Source: Planctomicrobium piriforme (GTDB lineage Bacteria > Planctomycetota > Planctomycetia > Pirellulales > PNKZ01). From it: a stretch of DNA of 11,658 nucleotides. Of the stretch, positions 1 to 7,700 are shown piece after piece (positions within the stretch are counted from its first letter, which is position 1; every line of letters starts with the position of its first letter). The stretch is from assembly GCA_945877965.1 (NCBI GenBank), contig CAMCTH010000086.1, positions 1-11,658 of the forward strand, written 5' to 3'. Under the pieces are notes generated by a model. The model had not been told where the DNA came from. It searched no databases and saw only the letters and a program-made list of their open reading frames with translations. The position numbers and the translations under genes are program-made.

Positions 1-1
1 G

Positions 2-88
2 GCCGGGCACGATGCGAACACGAACGATCAGACGCACTAGGCCCCGTCGCTCGGCATTCCCGACCTGCGGCGAGCGGCGGCCGACTAT
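2..88 (+). pseudogene. 5' remnant of the aminotransferase reading frame, with amber codon
   Basis: Read in the same frame as the downstream aminotransferase, these bases encode AGHDANTNDQTH, a TAG at 38-40, then APSLGIPDLRRAAADYV. This is what class I aminotransferases have at this place: the end of an N-terminal helix, a Tyr-x-P-x-x-G turn, then a G-x-x-x-LR helix. Homology therefore continues on both sides of the stop, and the stop replaces the expected tyrosine (TAC or TAT to TAG by one substitution). In aspartate aminotransferase the equivalent tyrosine (Tyr70 in E. coli) contacts the PLP phosphate of the neighbouring subunit. The frame also runs off the left edge of the window. The lesion may be a real nonsense mutation or a sequence error; the window alone cannot decide. 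Confidence 0.6.
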
Positions 89-1108
89 GTGCGGCGCGAG
101 CACGGCATCGACGCCAAGCCGGAGAACGTCGTCGTCGGGCCCGGTGCGAAGGTGTTCGAGTTACTCTTCTGCGAAGCGTTCATCAACCCGGGCGACGACG
201 CCCTGATCTTTTCGCCGTACTTTCCGACGTACATCCCGAACATTCAGCGCCGCGGCGGGCGAATTTGGACGAGCGATCTGAAACAGTCGAATGCTTTTCG
301 CCCTGAACCGGCCGAAGTCGAGCGGTTCTTGAAAACGGCGCCGCGTCCGAAGGCGATCTTCTTGAACTCGCCGCACAATCCGACCGGCAGCGTTGCCGAA
401 GAGGCCGATCTGAAAGCGATCACCGACTTGATCCGCGGCAAGGACGTCGCGCTGCTCAGCGATGAGCCGTACGACCAGATGGTGTGGCAAGGGAAGCACC
501 ACTCGCCGCTCGTGCAACCCGGGATGATGGACCAGTGCGTTGCGGCCTACACGTTCAGCAAGTCGTATAGCATGAGCGGTTGGCGAGCCGGCTTTGCGGT
601 GAGCAGCAAGCCGATCATCGACCGGATGGGACTGCTGCTGAACACGTCTCTGTCGTGCGTCTCGCCGATCGTGCAACTCGCGGCCGCCGCCGCCTTAGAT
701 AACGACGAGAAGCCGCGCGGCGAGCAGATGCGGGCCTTCCGCGACAAGCTGTTTATGCTCATCGCCGGGCTGAACACGATCCCGGGCTTCAAATGCCTGG
801 AACCGCGGAGCACGTTCTATGCGTTCCCGAACGTGGCCGAAGTGTGCAATCGGTTGCAGATCACGTCGCACGGCCTGGCGTTGTATTTCCTCGAAGGGGC
901 CGACGAGAAGTTCGGCGTTGCGTGCCTCGGCGGCGAATGCTTCGGCCCGGCCGGCGGCGGCTTCTTGCGTTTCAGCTGCGCCGAGCCCGACGACAAGCTG
1001 CAGGCCGCCGTCGCGTTCGTGAAGCAAGCGATCACGCAGACGGACAAGGTCGCGGCGTACGTAGCGGCCCATCCGGAACACAAGCTCGCAACACCGTACG
1101 CAACCTGA
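89..1108 (+). CDS. PLP-dependent class I/II aminotransferase, N-terminally truncated
   Basis: Fold-type I aminotransferase that transfers an amino group between an amino acid and a 2-oxo acid in the cytoplasm; the substrate cannot be read from sequence. Visible in the 339-residue frame are the NPTG turn (97-100), the SDEPYDQM segment with the Asp that binds the pyridine nitrogen (D125) and the Tyr that contacts the PLP oxygen (Y128), the Schiff-base lysine K158 in TFSKSYSMSGWRAGF, and the carboxylate-binding arginine R294 in GFLRFSCAEP. The N-terminal arm is missing: family members usually have about 380-400 residues, and the frame continues upstream through an in-frame TAG (38-40). The Met at 89 is only the first available ATG (a GTG lies at 86), lies inside a conserved helix, and has no convincing ribosome binding site. 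A product starting here would lack the tyrosine that completes the neighbouring active site, so it may be inactive. Confidence 0.85.
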   Translation: MRREHGIDAKPENVVVGPGAKVFELLFCEAFINPGDDALIFSPYFPTYIPNIQRRGGRIWTSDLKQSNAFRPEPAEVERFLKTAPRPKAIFLNSPHNPTGSVAEEADLKAITDLIRGKDVALLSDEPYDQMVWQGKHHSPLVQPGMMDQCVAAYTFSKSYSMSGWRAGFAVSSKPIIDRMGLLLNTSLSCVSPIVQLAAAAALDNDEKPRGEQMRAFRDKLFMLIAGLNTIPGFKCLEPRSTFYAFPNVAEVCNRLQITSHGLALYFLEGADEKFGVACLGGECFGPAGGGFLRFSCAEPDDKLQAAVAFVKQAITQTDKVAAYVAAHPEHKLATPYAT

Positions 1109-1118
1109 TTGGGTTTGG

Positions 1119-1264
1119 TCCCCTCGCCCCGCGACGTGTTCGGCAATCGCTCAAGCGGTATCCAGCGGGGAGAGGAATAGGGTGAGGGGCAACGCACGTT
1201 GCACCATCGCCGCTGTAGCGGCACCCTCACCCCCGGCCCCTCTCCCCGTGCCGGGGCGAGGGGA
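1119..1264. repeat. Branched palindromic intergenic repeat (REP/MITE-like)
   Basis: The gap between the convergent aminotransferase and citrate synthase genes is almost wholly a nested inverted repeat. A perfect 13-bp outer arm (1119-1131) pairs with 1252-1264. Inside it, GGGGAGAGG (1167-1175) pairs with 1239-1247 and GGGTGAGGG (1180-1188) pairs with 1224-1232. The apex forms two small hairpins, GCAACG/CGTTGC (1189-1202) and GCCGCT/AGCGGC (1209-1222). Folded, this is a long stem with a forked tip. It has no coding potential of its own and sits where a bidirectional terminator would be expected. Similar GC-rich CCCTCTCCCC-type palindromes are common as dispersed repeats in planctomycete and other high-GC genomes; copy number here is unknown. 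Confidence 0.75.
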
Positions 1265-1304
1265 GCCAAACCCCAGAGAATGACAGGAGTCGCGCAACTC
1301 TCTT

Positions 1305-2594
1305 CTACGACCGTTCGCCCAGCGGCAGGAACGGGCGCTTTTGCGGGCCGTTGTAGATTTGCCGCGGGCGGGCGATTTTCTTCGACGGCGACAGGTGCAT
1401 TTCACGCCAGTGGGCGATCCAGCCCGGCAGGCGCCCCAACGCGAACAGCACGGTGAACATCTCGACCGGGAAACCCATCGCGCGATAAATGATGCCCGAG
1501 TAGAAATCGACGTTCGGGTAGAGCTTTCGTTCGATGAAGTACGGATCGTTCAGCGCCGTCTCTTCCAACTCTTGCGCGATCGGGAAGATCGGATCGTCGA
1601 TGTGCAGCTTCTTCAGCAGCTTGTCGCACATCTTCTTGATGATCGTCGCCCGCGGGTCGTAGTTCTTGTAGACGCGATGGCCGAAGCCCATCAGCCGGAA
1701 GCCGCTCTTCTTGTCCTTGGCCATGTTGACGTACTTCTTGACGTCGCCGCCGTCCTTCTTGATGGCTTCGAGCATTTCGACGCAAGCCTGGTTGGCCCCG
1801 CCGTGCAGCGGTCCCCAGAGGGCACAAATGCCGGCCGAGATCGACGCGAACAGGTTCGCATCGCTCGAGCCGACCATGCGGACCGTCGACGTGCTGCAGT
1901 TTTGTTCGTGATCGGCGTGAACGATGAACAGCAGGTTCAGCGCGTCAACGAAGTCGCTGTCCATCGTGTACGACTCGCTCGGCACGGCGAACATCATGTA
2001 CAGGAAGTTCTCGACGTACTCGAGCTTGTTCTGCGGGTACATGAACGGCTGGCCGACCGACTTCTTGTGGCTCAGCGCCGCAATGGTCGGCAGCTTCGCC
2101 ATCAAGCGGAAGATCGACATCTGGACCTGTTCCGGGTCCTTCGGGTCGAGCGAGTCTTGATAGAACGTGCTCATCGCACCGACGACCGAACTCAAGATCG
2201 CCATCGGGTGAGCGTCGCGCGGGAAGCCGTTGTAGAACATCCGCATGTCTTCGTGCAGCATCGTGTGCCGACGCAACGACGAGCGGAAGTTTTCCAACTG
2301 CACGGCGTTCGGCAGTTCGCCGTAGATCAGCAAGTAGCTGACTTCGACGAAGTCGCACTTCTCGCAGAGTTGTTCGATCGGGTAGCCGCGGTACCGCAGG
2401 ATCCCTTCTTCACCGTCCAAGAAGGTGATCGCACTCGTCGTGCTGCCGGTGTTGACGAAGCCTTCGTCGAGCGTGATGTAGCCGGTTTGGGCGCGCAAGG
2501 AGGAGATATCGACCGCCTTCTCCTGCTCAGTGCCGACGAGGGTCGGCAGTTCGATCTCTTTCCCATCAACTCGTAGCTTGGCAACCTCGGACAT
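1305..2594 (-). CDS. gltA: Type II citrate synthase
   Basis: Condenses oxaloacetate and acetyl-CoA to citrate, the entry step of the TCA cycle, in the cytoplasm. The 429-residue protein matches the length of the hexameric, Gram-negative type II enzymes and keeps their numbering closely. The catalytic triad is H264 (in GPLHGGAN), H306 (in GFGHRVYKNYDPRA) and D363 (in NVDFYSG). Oxaloacetate-binding residues lie in HADHEQN (226-232), at R315, at R388 (LGRLPGW) and in the KIARPRQIY segment near the C-terminus. The N-terminal extension before GYITLDEGF is the part that holds the NADH-sensing surface in E. coli type II enzymes; whether it is functional here is not visible. The ATG start is supported by GAGGAG (2603-2608), 8 nt upstream. 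It is last in a run of minus-strand genes but has a 139-nt leader region and a candidate promoter of its own, so it is probably transcribed independently. Confidence 0.97.
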   Translation of the reverse strand: MSEVAKLRVDGKEIELPTLVGTEQEKAVDISSLRAQTGYITLDEGFVNTGSTTSAITFLDGEEGILRYRGYPIEQLCEKCDFVEVSYLLIYGELPNAVQLENFRSSLRRHTMLHEDMRMFYNGFPRDAHPMAILSSVVGAMSTFYQDSLDPKDPEQVQMSIFRLMAKLPTIAALSHKKSVGQPFMYPQNKLEYVENFLYMMFAVPSESYTMDSDFVDALNLLFIVHADHEQNCSTSTVRMVGSSDANLFASISAGICALWGPLHGGANQACVEMLEAIKKDGGDVKKYVNMAKDKKSGFRLMGFGHRVYKNYDPRATIIKKMCDKLLKKLHIDDPIFPIAQELEETALNDPYFIERKLYPNVDFYSGIIYRAMGFPVEMFTVLFALGRLPGWIAHWREMHLSPSKKIARPRQIYNGPQKRPFLPLGERS

Positions 2595-2682
2595 CGAGGC
2601 GTCTCCTCATTGCGGCGCGGGGGGATTCGGGCGGGGAACGCGACCCACAGGCGAACGGCATTCGCTGCGGTCGAGAACGGGC

Positions 2683-2711
2683 AGTTTACCGGCTGCCGAG
2701 CGATTATTCAA
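2683..2711 (-). promoter_or_regulatory. Candidate sigma70-type promoter of gltA
   Basis: On the minus strand TTGAAT (2706-2711) and TAAACT (2683-2688) are separated by 17 nt, matching the -35 and -10 consensus at 4 of 6 positions each. Transcription would start near 2676, leaving a leader of about 80 nt before the GAGGAG site and the gltA ATG. The location is right, but the match is only moderate. Confidence 0.4.
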
Positions 2712-2733
2712 ATGCCCGGCAAGGCGCTGCGGG

Positions 2734-3288
2734 TTAGCCGGATTGCGTCGATTTTACCCCTAGCATCTCGCCGTAAGATTGCGCTAGAAGATCGTCGGGC
2801 TGAAGCTGAAATTCGCCGCTCAAGAACGCCAGTTGCGCATGTCCCGCGGCAGCGGCGTACGCGGCGTCGACCGCCGTCAGATCGAGCACTGCCTCGAATT
2901 CCAGAAACGAGCCGAGGCCCGCAACTTCGTCGAGATGAATCCGCACGTTCTGGAAAAGATAAATCGTGCGCCGTTTGTCGACCACGGCGACGACGCCGAG
3001 CGATGCGGTTAACAGTTCCTTCAGCCGCTGCGGTTCAATGACCGGCAGCAGTCGATAGTCGCTCGCCTTCGCTTGAAAATCGTCGGGACGTTCGTAACCA
3101 ACGAGTCGCGCCTCGCCGCCGTCGATCTCGCGCAGCTTCAACCGACCGTGCGGCACGCGAAAGTAGGTATCGATCTGCCGCTCGATGCCGACATACTCCG
3201 TGGCGATCCGCTGAGCGGCGGCATGTGCCAATGCCGGGTCGCGAAGCCGGGCTTTCAGTTCGATGTTGCGTCGCAGGTCACCGGTCAT
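2734..3288 (-). CDS. CYTH-domain protein (class IV adenylate cyclase / triphosphatase superfamily)
   Basis: A single-domain CYTH (triphosphate tunnel metalloenzyme) protein of 184 residues. Members bind a triphosphate group in an eight-stranded barrel lined with acidic and basic residues, and include CyaB-type adenylate cyclases, thiamine triphosphatases and inorganic triphosphatases. The signature ExK is at the N-terminus (IELKAR, E10 and K12). Basic residues follow in RLKLRE (K51, R53) and in VDKRRTIY (K105-R107). The segment VRIHLDEVAGLGSFLEFE supplies R116, H118, D120, E121 and the two metal-binding glutamates E130 and E132. A terminal SYGEML motif (171-176) is also typical of the family. 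The motif set resembles the CyaB/ThTPase-like branch, but the substrate cannot be assigned. The start lies 12 nt after the stop of the upstream isomerase gene, so the two are probably co-transcribed; no clear Shine-Dalgarno site is seen. Confidence 0.88.
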   Translation of the reverse strand: MTGDLRRNIELKARLRDPALAHAAAQRIATEYVGIERQIDTYFRVPHGRLKLREIDGGEARLVGYERPDDFQAKASDYRLLPVIEPQRLKELLTASLGVVAVVDKRRTIYLFQNVRIHLDEVAGLGSFLEFEAVLDLTAVDAAYAAAAGHAQLAFLSGEFQLQPDDLLAQSYGEMLGVKSTQSG

Positions 3289-3300
3289 AGCACGGGGCGG

Positions 3301-4731
3301 CTAGCGATACTTCGTCGGATAGGCGGCGGTGCCTTCCGGTTGCGACTTCGGATCGTCGAAGATCGTCCAGACGGACGTGTTCGCTTTGAGTTCGGTCAAG
3401 AAATCTTTGCGAGCCTTTTCGGTCCGCTCGGCCAGGATCTTCTGACGAATCGCGTTCTGTGCCTCGGCAAACGGCACCTTGCCGGCATCGATCCGTTCCA
3501 ACACGCGAATAATGTGAAAGCCTTTGTCGTCTTCGATGATCGGGCTGAACGTGTTGACCGGCAGCGAGAACAGAGCGGCATCGAGTGGCTTCGAAACCAA
3601 GCTCCCTTGCTTCGTCCAAGGATGCGAGCCCCCTTGCGAGGCGGTCGAGCCTTGCGAGCACTCCCGAGCGACTTGGTGAAACGGCGTCCCGTCGACGAGC
3701 TTGTTGCCCGCCGCGGCAAGCGCGGCGTAAGCGTCGGCCTTCGTCGGAAACGAGTCGAACCGCGTCGTAATCTGCTCCCAACGCGCTTGCGCCAGGAATT
3801 CATAGGCGGCGGAGTGCGACTGGTAATAAGCCAGCATTTCTTGCTGCGGAACGTCTTCGTTGACCTTAATGTTCTGCTTCAGCCACGAGTTCGTGAGCAC
3901 CGATTCGGCAAATGCAGCCCGTTCCTTTTCCAGAGTCGAACCTTCGCGTTTCAACTGCTCTTCCAAAGCGGGCAGGTCGGCGGCTTTACGATCCGCCAAC
4001 ATCTTCGGCACGATGTTCTGATTGAATTCCTCATCGAACACTTCCGTCGCCCGCTTCATCCCCTCGGCGGGTATTTTGCGGCGTGCTTCGTTGAGAATGA
4101 TGCGGGTTTCGATCAGCTGCTTGAGCCGCATTTGAAAGTACTGCCCCTTTTGGGCGGCAATCTGCGGATCTTTCGGATCAAAGCCGTTGCGAGCCAGGGC
4201 CGTGTTGACCGAAGAACTGACGTCGCCGGCCAAAATGACTTCGCCGCCGACGCGGGCCACGACGCGAGTTTCTTCCAACTCGATCGGCGGCGGTTCGCTC
4301 GTGGCCGCCGTCGAATTGAAGGTCTGGAGATTCGTCGAAACGACGCCGACGGTCGGCGGTTGCTGCGTTGGATAGGGAACGGCCGGGCCGGCCGCTGCAT
4401 AAGGTGCCGCAGGCGCAGCCGCGACGGGCGCAAACGGCGGGGCCATGCTCGTCGGCCCGACGGCTTGTGTCGGCGGAGTCGCCGTCGTAGGTGCACCGGT
4501 CGTTGGAGCCGCGGAAAAATTCGCCGGAGGCGCGGGAATGAACGCGCCGGGACTTTGGGCCCGCGCTTCTTTCACACCCAGGTTGAGTTGCGGCGAGAAG
4601 CCTTCTTGCGGCAGCCATTGCCGCGCCGCCGCCAACAGCGTGAGACACGCAAGCGTGAGATAAAAAATGCTGGTGATCGACGGAGCTGACGACTTCACGC
4701 GATGGCTTCCTGCAAGTCCTAGCAACGTCAT
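3301..4731 (-). CDS. SurA/PpiC-type peptidyl-prolyl cis-trans isomerase, secreted or membrane-anchored
   Basis: Extracytoplasmic parvulin-family foldase of 476 residues. Order of parts: a basic N-terminus and hydrophobic segment (about 19-36, signal peptide or anchor); a long Pro/Ala/Thr-rich, probably disordered linker (about 60-148); a SurA-like helical chaperone domain (about 150-300, starting VVARVGGEVILAGDV); and a PpiC rotamase domain (about 311-412) with the typical FHQVARECSQ, GGSHPWTKQGSL, ALFSLPVNTFSPII and GFHIIRVLER blocks. A charged C-terminal helix follows. It probably helps fold envelope proteins. The extent given starts at the first ATG (4731), which has no good ribosome site. 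A GTG at 4698, preceded by AGGA at 9 nt, would begin MKSSAPSITSIFYLTLACL, a more typical signal sequence, and may be the true start. mfd ends 48 nt upstream and the CYTH gene begins 12 nt downstream, suggesting one transcript. Confidence 0.9.
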   Translation of the reverse strand: MTLLGLAGSHRVKSSAPSITSIFYLTLACLTLLAAARQWLPQEGFSPQLNLGVKEARAQSPGAFIPAPPANFSAAPTTGAPTTATPPTQAVGPTSMAPPFAPVAAAPAAPYAAAGPAVPYPTQQPPTVGVVSTNLQTFNSTAATSEPPPIELEETRVVARVGGEVILAGDVSSSVNTALARNGFDPKDPQIAAQKGQYFQMRLKQLIETRIILNEARRKIPAEGMKRATEVFDEEFNQNIVPKMLADRKAADLPALEEQLKREGSTLEKERAAFAESVLTNSWLKQNIKVNEDVPQQEMLAYYQSHSAAYEFLAQARWEQITTRFDSFPTKADAYAALAAAGNKLVDGTPFHQVARECSQGSTASQGGSHPWTKQGSLVSKPLDAALFSLPVNTFSPIIEDDKGFHIIRVLERIDAGKVPFAEAQNAIRQKILAERTEKARKDFLTELKANTSVWTIFDDPKSQPEGTAAYPTKYR

Positions 4732-4779
4732 CCTGACGAAGCTCTGTAACTCCGGGCGGGGGCGGAGTATAGAAACGGG

Positions 4780-7700
4780 CTACGGAGCCCGCAACAGCGC
4801 TTTGATGAACTCGATCAGCGCACCCCCGCCGACGACGGTGCGCGGCAGCGGAGCGAAAGCACTCCGACCGTCGGCGATGCGGATTTTGCCCGGTTTCAGC
4901 CGCGAAAGACGCTCGATCTTCGTTTTGTCGTCGTAGCCGAGCACGACGAAACCTTCTTCGAGATGGACCGATTCGACGCCCCAGGCGTGTGCTAGCACGC
5001 GGATTTCCATCCGCTCCAACAGCCGCTCGACCGGATCGGGGCGCGGCCCGAAGCGGTCGACCATCTCGGCCGCCAACTCGTTCAACTCCGTCATCGTGCC
5101 GACGCGCGAGAGCCGACGATAGAGATCGATCTTATGTCGCATGTCGGCCACATAGCGCCGCGGCAAGTAGGCCTCGCCCGGCAGGTCGAGGTTCACCTCG
5201 ACATGTTCCTTCGGCGGCAAGTTCTGCAACTGCCGAACCGTCTTCTCCAGCAACTCGCAGTAGAGTTCATAGCCGATCGTCGCGATGTGCCCGCTCTGCT
5301 CGGTCCCCAAAATGTTGCCGGCCCCGCGGATTTCGAGATCGCGCATGGCGATCGCGAAGCCGGCCCCCATGTCGCTGAACTCTTCGATCGCCGCCAATCG
5401 CTTCGCGGCGGTCGACGTGAGCGGCTTGTTCGGATCGAGCAGCAAATAGCAGTAGGCTCGATGTTTGTATCGCCCGACGCGGCCCCGCAACTGATGCAAG
5501 TCGGCGAGGCCGTAATGGTCGGCCTCGTCGATGAAGATCGTGTTCGCGTTCGGAATGTCGAGCCCGCTCTCGATGATCGTCGTCGCCAATAGCATGTCGT
5601 ACTTGTGGGCGATGAAATCGAGCATCACCTCTTCGAGTTCCCCCTCGGGCATCTGGCCGTGCCCGACGCAGATCTTCAACTCGGGGACGATCGATTCGAG
5701 TTGGTTCTTGATGAGGTGGATGTCTTTGATGCGGTTATGCACGAAGAACATCTGCCCGCCGCGATTCAGTTCGCGCAAGGCGGCATGGCGAAACACGTCG
5801 GGCGAGAAACGGGTCACTCGCGTCTCGACGGCGAGTCGATCGGCCGGCGGCGTTTCCAGGTTCGAGATGTCGCGCAGACCGAGCAGCGACATATGCAGCG
5901 TCCGCGGAATCGGCGTCGCAGTCAGCGTCATCACATCGACGACCGTGCGGAGCGCTTTGAGCTTCTCTTTCACATCGACGCCGAACCGTTGCTCTTCGTC
6001 GATAATGACGAGGCCGAGGTTCTGGAACTGCACGTCGGTCTGGGCCACGCGATGCGTGCCGATGACGATGTCGAGCGAACCGTCGGCCATGCTCTTCAGA
6101 ATCTGTCGCTCTTCTTTGCCGGTGCAGAACCGGCTGAGCACTTCAATCGTGAACGGAAACTCGGCCATCCGTTTGCGGAACGTGCGACCGTGCTGATCGG
6201 CGAGCACCGTCGTCGGCACGAGCACCGCGACCTGATAGCCGGAGTCGACCGCTTTGAACGCGGCCCGCATCGCCACTTCGGTCTTGCCGTAGCCGACGTC
6301 GCCGCAAATGAGACGATCCATCGGCCGCGGCAGCCGCATGTCTTCCTTGAACGCTTTGATGGCGGTCTCTTGATCGGGCGTCGGCGTGTAAGGGAACGCG
6401 GCGTCGAACTCGCGCTGCCACTCGGTATCTTCAGGAAAGACGATGCCGGGACGAATCGCGCGAGCTGCCTGGAGGTCGAGCATGTCGCTCGCCATGTCGA
6501 TCAATGCCGACTGCACCGAGGCTTTCTTTTTCGTCCACGAGGCGCTGCCGAGCTTGGCGAGCGTCGGCTTGGCCTTCGCGCCGCCGACGTACTTCTGCAC
6601 CAGATCGATTTTCGAGGCCGGAACGTAGACCTTCGTGCCGCCGTCGAACTCCAATTCGAGGTGCTCTTCGGCCCGCTCGTCCTTTTCGAGCAGCTTCATG
6701 CCGCGGTACTTCGCGATGCCGTGCATCAGGTGGACGACGTAGTCCCCTTCTCGCAGTTCCAAGAAACTATCGATCGTTCGGCCGAGCCGCCGACGCGACG
6801 GTCGCCGCACTTCTTCGCGATGAAACAGTTCGTTGCCGCTGATCAGCGCGATCTTTTCTTGCGTCAGCCGGAAACCCGAGCGGAGATAGCCGATCGGGAA
6901 CAACAGCTTGCCGGCGAGAGCAGGCTTCGTCCCGGCGAAGATTTCGGCGAGTCGTTGAGCCTCGGCCTCGGTCTGGCAGATGATGTACAGCTCTTGTCCT
7001 TCGCCGACCGTTTCCAACTCGCCGCGGACTTTGCCGATGTCGCCGCTGAAACGTTCGACCGACTCGACCTTGAGGCGGCAGGTCGTTTCGAGCGAAGTCG
7101 TCGAAATGGCCGACGCCGTGACCGATGGGAACTGATAGAGCCGACGGAGCGTATCGCTGACCGTGTGCAGCCCCTCGGTCGATTCGAGTCGCGTGAGATA
7201 ATGCCGCCCCTCTTCTTCGACTTCGCCCGGCTCGACGAGCAGGACCCAGGTGTTTGCCGGCAAGTAGGAAGCGAGCGTATCGCCGCGAGCTTCGCGTGGA
7301 TGCATGCCCGTCACTTCGACCGCTTCGAGCGGCGCGAGACTTCGCTGCGTCGCGAGATCGAAGCGGCGAATCGACTCGATCGCGTCGCCGAAAAACTCGA
7401 TCCGGACCGGGTCGAACCAATCGGGCGCGAACAAATCCAAGATGCCGCCGCGAAGCGAAAACTCGCCCGGCAGTTGCACCGCGCCGACGTGCTCGAAGCC
7501 TTGGCCTAGCAGCCGCTTGACCAGCAACTCCGGGTCGTGCGACTCACCGTTCGCCAGCCTGAGCGTGCGTTTGGCCAACAACTCCGCCGGCGGAACGGGT
7601 TGGAGCAAGCTTTGGATGGAGGCGACAATCAGTTCAGGGTTCGGGGTTCGAGGTTCAGGGTTGGCGGATTTCTCTTTCGAACCCTGAACCCCGAACGCTG

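Noticed and set aside
1341..2576. Plus-strand open frame (411 codons) opposite citrate synthase
   Set aside because: Exact antisense of a highly conserved gene with biased Arg/Val/Asp composition; no ribosome site or recognisable domain.
3073..4689. Plus-strand open frame (538 codons) opposite the isomerase and CYTH genes
   Set aside because: It spans two clear genes on the other strand and ends in Arg-rich low complexity that mirrors the Pro/Ala linker, so it is a shadow frame.
5605..7509. Long plus-strand open frame (634 codons) opposite mfd
   Set aside because: It lies wholly antisense to the well-conserved Mfd sequence, has an Arg/His/Glu/Asp-rich composition typical of reverse-frame translation of GC-rich genes, and shows no domain I recognise.
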